Source of the DNA: Erysipelotrichaceae bacterium
Lineage (GTDB): Bacteria > Bacillota_I > Bacilli_A > Erysipelotrichales > Erysipelotrichaceae
Length of the DNA stretch: 12,118 nt
Assembly (NCBI GenBank): GCA_003446295.1
Contig: DMBB01000030.1
Span: 1-12,118 of the forward strand
Direction of reading: 5' to 3'
Position 1 is the stretch's first letter, and each line of letters begins with the position of its first letter. Both the position numbers and the translations under genes were made by a program. Under the pieces are notes generated by a model. The model searched no databases and was not told the DNA's origin. It was given only the letters and a program-made list of their open reading frames with translations. Positions 8,093 through 12,118 of this stretch are shown piece after piece.

Positions 8093-8101
8093 TGGTAATA
8101 T
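8093..8101 (+). promoter_or_regulatory. Extended -10 promoter of the lipoprotein gene
   Basis: TGGTAATAT has the TGn extension followed by a -10-like TAATAT (8096-8101). The -35 position is poor (ACAAAC) and lies inside the inverted repeat at 8070-8083, so the promoter may depend on a regulator or on its extended -10. Transcription would begin near 8108, leaving a leader of about 20 bases. Confidence 0.5.
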
Positions 8102-8128
8102 GAATAGGCTTTAACGGAGGGACATTAT

Positions 8129-8809
8129 ATGAATCGTTTAGCCGGGTCATTCCTGCTTTCCGTACTGCTGTGCTTCAGCATGGCAGGCTGTGCTGCAGAA
8201 AATACTGCTGAGCAGACAGGAACAGATGATGTCAGTGAAGTCAGAAATACAGTCGATGCGTATCTCAGCTCACTGGAAGACGGTGATCTGCAGAAATCAG
8301 CCGATTATCTTGCAGACAACAGTAAAGTTCACCAGCTGATGGAAGAGTACGAGCAGCAGACATCACCGATCCTTGAAATATTCGGTGATATTGAGATGAC
8401 CGATGAACTGAAGGATCAATATGAACATTTTGCCGATCAGATCGTTACCCTTTCGTTCCGGTCGCATGAGATCGGTGAGATCACGAAGATCAGTGATACG
8501 GAATATCAGGTTCAGGCAGATATCACTTCTGTTGATTATGATGATGTAAGTCATGCGGTCAGATCATTTCTGTCATCCGGCCGTGATCAGATCCTGACGG
8601 AAGAAAAAAAGAAAGAACTGAAGAAGATCTATGATGAACAGGGTCAGACAGCGCTTGACAATGCGATCCTGTCAGAAATGTTCGATTATATGACTGTGCA
8701 TTTTGATGAAATCGCAAAAGACTGCTCGACGGTCAAAATCACAGCAGTATTCACAGTCACAAAAGAAAACGACGTCTGGAAGATCTCCGACGCCGGTTCC
8801 GGTCAATAA
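8129..8809 (+). CDS. Secreted lipoprotein of unknown function
   Basis: The 226-residue protein begins with a short basic N-terminus, a hydrophobic stretch (about 5-19) and a lipobox-like SMAGC with the lipidated cysteine at position 21, so it should be anchored to the outer face of the cytoplasmic membrane. The mature part is acidic and mostly helical, with a probable beta-rich C-terminal section ending in VKITAVFTVTKENDVWKISD (about 202-221). That ending resembles the NTF2-like/DUF4878- or DUF5105-type lipoproteins of Bacillota, but I cannot assign a family firmly. The start is supported by GGAGGG seven bases upstream. It is divergent from the polyphosphate polymerase gene, shares its control region and has its own terminator. 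It is the only plus-strand gene in the window. A link to phosphate or envelope physiology is only suggested by position. Confidence 0.85.
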   Translation: MNRLAGSFLLSVLLCFSMAGCAAENTAEQTGTDDVSEVRNTVDAYLSSLEDGDLQKSADYLADNSKVHQLMEEYEQQTSPILEIFGDIEMTDELKDQYEHFADQIVTLSFRSHEIGEITKISDTEYQVQADITSVDYDDVSHAVRSFLSSGRDQILTEEKKKELKKIYDEQGQTALDNAILSEMFDYMTVHFDEIAKDCSTVKITAVFTVTKENDVWKISDAGSGQ

Positions 8810-8815
8810 GATGAT

Positions 8816-8841
8816 GCCGCATCAAGAAAATGCGGCTTTTT
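8816..8841 (+). terminator. Intrinsic terminator of the lipoprotein gene
   Basis: GCCGCAT (8816-8822) pairs perfectly with ATGCGGC (8830-8836) around a 7-base loop and is followed by five T (8837-8841). The T-run overlaps the stop codon of the converging phzF-family gene. The minus strand has no T-run after the stem, so it is a weak terminator for that gene. Confidence 0.85.
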
Positions 8842-9616
8842 AAATGTTCAGTTCACATACGGCAAACAATACTGTTTTGCCGCGGATCCTGATCCTGTCG
8901 CCATCAGGTTCACAATAAAGTGTTCCGCCCCTCTTTGATGCCTGATAAGCGGTGATGGATGGCTTGTTCAGAACCTTTGCCCAATAATCAGCCACCTGGC
9001 AGTGAGCAGATCCGCAGACAGGATCTTCAATGATGCCTGCTTTGGGACAGAAGCTCCTCGTGACGCAGTCCGCATCCCTGCCTGGTGCTGTTGCATGCTG
9101 AAGCCTGCCGGGAAGCTTTTCTACAAGCGCAATATCGGGCTGCATCGTTCTGACGACCTCTTCATCATCATAGATGCAGATCAGATCCATGCCCATAATG
9201 GCTTTGCTTGGTCTGGCGCCGAATGCCTGTTCCATTTCATCCGTCACTTCGATCTCATGCAGTTCATATGTTGGAAAGTCCAGCTCATATGTATCCCCGA
9301 CTCTGCTGACTTTCAGATTGCCGCTCATGGTCGTAAATTCGACGGACTGTGCTTCGGTTTCATAATAATTCAGCAGCACCGATCCGGCGGCCAGTGTTGC
9401 ATGCCCGCAGAGATTGATCTCGACTGTCGGAGTAAACCAGCGAAGGCGGTAGATACTACCTTCTTTTACTGTAAATGCGGTTTCGGAAAGATTGTTTTCC
9501 GCCGCGATCTGCTTCATGAGAGACTCATCCGGCCATTCATCAAGCACGCATACAGCTGCCGGGTTACCCTGAAACAGCTGATCGGTAAATGCATCTACAA
9601 GGTATTGTCTGATCAT
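8840..9616 (-). CDS. PhzF-family isomerase/epimerase-like protein
   Basis: This 258-residue protein has the two-lobed diaminopimelate-epimerase-like PhzF fold signature. Visible motifs: IRQYLVDAFTDQLFQGNPAAVC at the N-terminus, NNLSETAFT with the catalytic-type Glu at 45 (same position as in PhzF), NLCGHATLAAG (69-78) and EDPVCGSAHC (197-206) near the second active-site half. Family members catalyse isomerisations of amino-acid-like or cyclic acids; no phenazine genes are nearby, so the substrate is unknown. I chose the ATG at 9616 because the family begins there and AGAGG precedes it; ATGs at 9634 and 9664 (the latter overlapping the upstream stop as TAATG) would add non-homologous residues. 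It probably belongs to the transcript from the galactokinase side, with a hairpin before it. Confidence 0.9.
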   Translation of the reverse strand: MIRQYLVDAFTDQLFQGNPAAVCVLDEWPDESLMKQIAAENNLSETAFTVKEGSIYRLRWFTPTVEINLCGHATLAAGSVLLNYYETEAQSVEFTTMSGNLKVSRVGDTYELDFPTYELHEIEVTDEMEQAFGARPSKAIMGMDLICIYDDEEVVRTMQPDIALVEKLPGRLQHATAPGRDADCVTRSFCPKAGIIEDPVCGSAHCQVADYWAKVLNKPSITAYQASKRGGTLYCEPDGDRIRIRGKTVLFAVCELNI

Positions 9617-9636
9617 ATTTGTTTTCCTCTTCATCA

Positions 9637-9656
9637 AAGGCAGCCATGCGGCTGCC
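9637..9656 (-). terminator. Hairpin between the ATPase and PhzF genes, weak terminator or attenuator
   Basis: A 7-bp GC-rich perfect stem (9639-9645 with 9650-9656) closes a four-base loop. On the minus strand only three T follow, so termination is expected to be partial. It lies just after the ATPase stop and ahead of the preferred phzF start, so it may lower phzF expression or protect the 3' end of the upstream message. Confidence 0.45.
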
Positions 9657-9663
9657 CTGATCA

Positions 9664-11160
9664 TTATTTCAGCAGATTCTTCAGAAGCTTCTTAGCAGAG
9701 CGTACACCCATATTGATGAGCTCGTTCTGAAGCTTGTTGGATGCTTTTCTGGCAAGTTTTTCTTCCCAGGTCTTTTCATTGGCTTTCTTCGCAGCAGCGC
9801 GTTCTTCTGCTTTGCGGCGTGCCTCTTCTTCTTTTTCAGCCTGTTTTGCGGCTTCAGCTTTTGCCTTCATTTCTTCTTCCGCAGCGTAGATCTCAGGCAG
9901 ATCTTCATAAGCTGACTGGGCATCCATGACACGCTCATATTTGCCGTAAATTGAGTCTGTCTCGATTGCATATGCAACACGGTTGGGATCTGCCACTTTC
10001 ATGGATGAATGCGGCGGAAGGATCTTTGTCTTCTGTACGATCGTCGGAGCGCCGTCTTCATCAAGCGCTGATACAAGTGCCTGTCCTGTCTTAAGGGCAG
10101 TGATCATTTCAAAGGTATCAAATTCAGGGTTTGCTCTGAAGGCATTGGCTGCGGATTTGACATTCTTGATCTCGCTGGGTGTGTATGCGCGCAGTGAATG
10201 CTGGATACGGTGCGAGAGCTGGGCAAGTACGGAGTTGGGGATATCCATCGGATTCTGGGTAATGAAGAATACGCAGACACCCTTGGAACGGATCAGTCTG
10301 ACAGTCTGTTCGATCTGCTGCAGCAGCTGTTTGGGAGCTCCGTCAAACAGAAGATGCGCTTCATCAAAGAAGAATGCGATCTTCGGCTTTTCAACATCGC
10401 CTACTTCAGGGAGTCTGTCATACAGCTCGTCAAGCATCCACAGCATGAATGTGGAGTACAGCAGAGGATGCTGGAACAGTTCATCGCACTCGATCATATT
10501 CATGACGCCGAGTCCGTTTTCCGTAACCATCCAGTCATTGATATCAAGCGCAGGTTCACCAAAGAATTTGTCTCCGCCTTCTGTTTCGAGTTCAAGCAGT
10601 TTTCTCTGGATCGCACCGACGCTCTGTTTGGCAATGTTTCCGTACTTTGATGTGTATTCCTTGTAATGTTCACCAACATAGAGGGTCATTGCCTGAAGAT
10701 CCTTCAGATCAATGATATCCAGTTCCATATCCTGGGCTACACGGAAAATGATGTTCAGCACGCCCTGCTGGGCATCTGTCAGGTCCATGATCCTGCTCAG
10801 CATCATCGGTCCCATCTGCTGCATGACCGCACGGATCGGATGACCGGCTTTCTGATATATATCAAAGAAATGAACGGGATATTTCCTCACATCATATGAT
10901 TCAAGTCCCATGCTCTGCCAGCGTTCACGGATACCGTCCTCGTCACCCGGGACGATCATTCCGGTCAGGTCGCCTTTGATATCGGCAATGACTGTCGGAA
11001 CACCGAGTTCACTCAGTGATTCTGCGATGACTTTCAGGGTAACCGTTTTACCGGTACCGCTTGCTCCGGCAATGAAGCCATGACGGTTCATTTGTGCAGG
11101 ATTCAGATAGATCTCTTTGTCTCCTGCTTTACCGATCATAATCTTGTTGTCTTTGATCAT
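9664..11160 (-). CDS. HerA/YjgR-type (DUF853) ATPase
   Basis: This 498-residue P-loop ATPase matches the YjgR/DUF853 branch of the HerA-FtsK superfamily. Walker A is GASGTGKT (32-39), followed by the typical TVIADIKGDLTGM block (56-68). Walker B is AFFFDEAHLLFDG (262-274), then a sensor-like VCVFFITQNPMDIP (295-308) and a conserved LSHRIQHSLRAYTP stretch. Residues 425-465 form an Ala/Glu/Lys-rich likely coiled coil, and the C-terminus is basic (SAKKLLKNLLK). HerA itself pumps or resects DNA, but the biological role of the YjgR branch is unclear, so no specific function is claimed. The start at 11160 follows AGGAGAG, which overlaps the galactokinase stop region; the gap is ten bases, indicating an operon. 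Confidence 0.9.
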   Translation of the reverse strand: MIKDNKIMIGKAGDKEIYLNPAQMNRHGFIAGASGTGKTVTLKVIAESLSELGVPTVIADIKGDLTGMIVPGDEDGIRERWQSMGLESYDVRKYPVHFFDIYQKAGHPIRAVMQQMGPMMLSRIMDLTDAQQGVLNIIFRVAQDMELDIIDLKDLQAMTLYVGEHYKEYTSKYGNIAKQSVGAIQRKLLELETEGGDKFFGEPALDINDWMVTENGLGVMNMIECDELFQHPLLYSTFMLWMLDELYDRLPEVGDVEKPKIAFFFDEAHLLFDGAPKQLLQQIEQTVRLIRSKGVCVFFITQNPMDIPNSVLAQLSHRIQHSLRAYTPSEIKNVKSAANAFRANPEFDTFEMITALKTGQALVSALDEDGAPTIVQKTKILPPHSSMKVADPNRVAYAIETDSIYGKYERVMDAQSAYEDLPEIYAAEEEMKAKAEAAKQAEKEEEARRKAEERAAAKKANEKTWEEKLARKASNKLQNELINMGVRSAKKLLKNLLK

Positions 11161-11170
11161 ATTTTCTCTC

Positions 11171-12118
11171 CTATCGGATCATTACTCCGCCGGCTTCCCT
11201 GATTTTGAGAACGTAGCTGCATCCCTTTCCGAATACGGATTCCATCAGGGAGATATATGCTTTAAGCAGATCATCCGGTACGAATGCCTGTATTGTTCCG
11301 GCAAATCCGCCGCCGTGAACTCTGTATGCGCCTCTGTCCTTCAGAACTTCTTCACTGAGTGCCAGTCCGACTGCCAATGACTGATGCTTTGTATCAGACG
11401 GTACGCAGATATTCTGAAGATATTTCCAGCTGGAAGTTCCTGATTCTTTGATCAGACGGAGCAGTTCATCTGTATTTCCGCTGCGCAGTGCATCTGCTTC
11501 ATCTGCTGCACGTTTTGTTTCATTCAGGAAATGATATGCACGCAGGAATGATCTGTCGCCAGCCTGTTCGCGGATTTCTTTTGCATGCTTGAGAAGATCC
11601 TCCATTGTGACCTTATGAAGCTTCTCAGCTCCGCAGATCCTTGCGGCAGCGTACATTTCCTCCGGGATCATTGTGTATTCGTCAGACAGATCAGCATGCG
11701 ACTGTTTGCAGTCGGTCAGCACCAGGGACAGATGGTCTTTTTCCAGATCCCAGTTCAGACGCTCGATTTCAGGATGTGCAGGATCATCAAAGTCGATGGC
11801 AACACATCCGCCGCATGCGCTGGCCGTCTGGTCCATCAGGCCGCTGCCTTTGCCGAAGTATACGTTTTCAGCATACTGTCCGATGATCGCGATCTCGACC
11901 GGTGAGACTTTTCCTTCATTGTAAAGACCGGAGAATATTGTGCCGATCAGCACCTCGAACGCTGCGCTGCTCGACATGCCAGAGCCCGGAAGGACCTGGC
12001 TCTGGGCAAAGATCCTGACGCCGCCGATCTGATATCCTCTGTTTACAAAGCCTGCTGCAATGCCTCTGATCAATGATTCGGTTGTATTCTTTTCATCTTC
12101 TCTGACAGACAGGTCAGA
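11171..12118 (-). CDS. galK: Galactokinase (GHMP kinase), 5' end outside window
   Basis: The frame is open to the window edge, giving 315 C-terminal codons; the N-terminal part with the galactose-binding signature is missing. Galactokinase phosphorylates galactose at C1 in the Leloir pathway. Visible GHMP motifs: the phosphate-binding motif VLPGSGMSSSAAFEVLIG, the GKGSGLMDQTASACGG block including the expected catalytic-type Asp, and the late glycine motif RVHGGGFAGTIQAFVP. Other family blocks are LVLTDCKQSHADLSDEY and SGTSSWKYLQNI. The TTG at 12073 is not a start, because sequence upstream in frame (SDLSVREDEKN) continues without a stop. A longer galactokinase of about 430 residues would fit. 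No other Leloir gene is in the window. The DUF853 ATPase gene follows ten bases downstream. Confidence 0.92.
   Translation of the reverse strand, partial: SDLSVREDEKNTTESLIRGIAAGFVNRGYQIGGVRIFAQSQVLPGSGMSSSAAFEVLIGTIFSGLYNEGKVSPVEIAIIGQYAENVYFGKGSGLMDQTASACGGCVAIDFDDPAHPEIERLNWDLEKDHLSLVLTDCKQSHADLSDEYTMIPEEMYAAARICGAEKLHKVTMEDLLKHAKEIREQAGDRSFLRAYHFLNETKRAADEADALRSGNTDELLRLIKESGTSSWKYLQNICVPSDTKHQSLAVGLALSEEVLKDRGAYRVHGGGFAGTIQAFVPDDLLKAYISLMESVFGKGCSYVLKIREAGGVMIR

Larger units (their letters stand above)
7975..8128. promoter_or_regulatory. Divergent intergenic region between polymerase and lipoprotein genes
   Basis: This 154-base AT-rich region must hold the promoters for both divergent units. 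The plus-strand promoter is described separately. For the polymerase gene only weak minus-strand candidates are seen: TATAAA (8001-8006) with TCAGTT 17 bases upstream, or TAATTT with TTCAGA farther out. The region also holds the 10-bp palindrome TTCTTAAGAA (8053-8062) and three GTGAA/TTCAC half-sites (8048-8052, 8070-8074, 8079-8083), suggesting joint control of both genes. Confidence 0.55.

Noticed and set aside
9617..9664. Extension of the PhzF-family protein to the ATG at 9664
   Set aside because: The 16 added residues do not match the family, whose N-terminus begins at the ATG at 9616 that has its own ribosome site; kept only as a coupling hypothesis.
12071..12073. TTG at 12073 as the galactokinase start
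   Set aside because: The frame stays open to the window edge with plausible sequence, and a start there would remove most of the N-terminal half of the enzyme.
1..12118. Mobile elements, CRISPR arrays, tRNA or rRNA genes, defence genes
   Set aside because: No direct repeat arrays, transposase or integrase patterns, cloverleaf-like sequence or known defence signatures were found on either strand. The DUF853 ATPase is HerA-related, but no NurA- or Sir2-type partner is beside it.

Overview
The window looks like a chromosomal segment of a low-to-moderate GC Bacillota, possibly an Erysipelotrichia- or Clostridia-type gut anaerobe; that finer placement is inference. The main evidence is a full-length PolC (the Gram-positive replicative polymerase with an exonuclease inserted in its PHP domain), strong AGGAGG-type ribosome binding sites, SigA-like promoters, and a rimP-nusA pair close to polC. 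Nearly everything lies on the minus strand; one lipoprotein gene is on the plus strand. No tRNA, rRNA, CRISPR array, insertion sequence or phage gene was seen, and no gene-free stretch exceeds about 155 bases.

Reading along the minus strand (right to left), the first block is an operon-like run: the 3' part of a galactokinase, a HerA/YjgR-type (DUF853) ATPase ten bases later, and a PhzF-family isomerase. A small hairpin lies between the last two. Converging on it from the left is a plus-strand lipoprotein gene with its own terminator, whose T-run touches the phzF stop codon.

The lipoprotein gene is divergent from a two-gene unit: a VTC-type polyphosphate polymerase and an overlapping DUF4956 membrane protein. 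A near-perfect palindromic terminator closes that unit. The shared intergenic region carries a TTCAC-N4-GTGAA inverted repeat on the -35 position of the lipoprotein promoter. This is the most system-like part of the window: a soluble polyphosphate polymerase paired with a candidate membrane partner and a divergent exported lipoprotein.

The left block is housekeeping: polC with its own promoter, then a TetR-family regulator with its own strong promoter, then rimP and nusA (nusA runs off the left edge). In Bacillus-type genomes polC is normally followed directly by rimP-nusA, so the TetR gene splits a conserved neighbourhood. The rimP promoter carries an inverted repeat across both hexamers, and its short leader forms a GNRA-capped hairpin. 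The DNA also shows a striking excess of the word GATC, about five times the random expectation, on coding regions of both strands.
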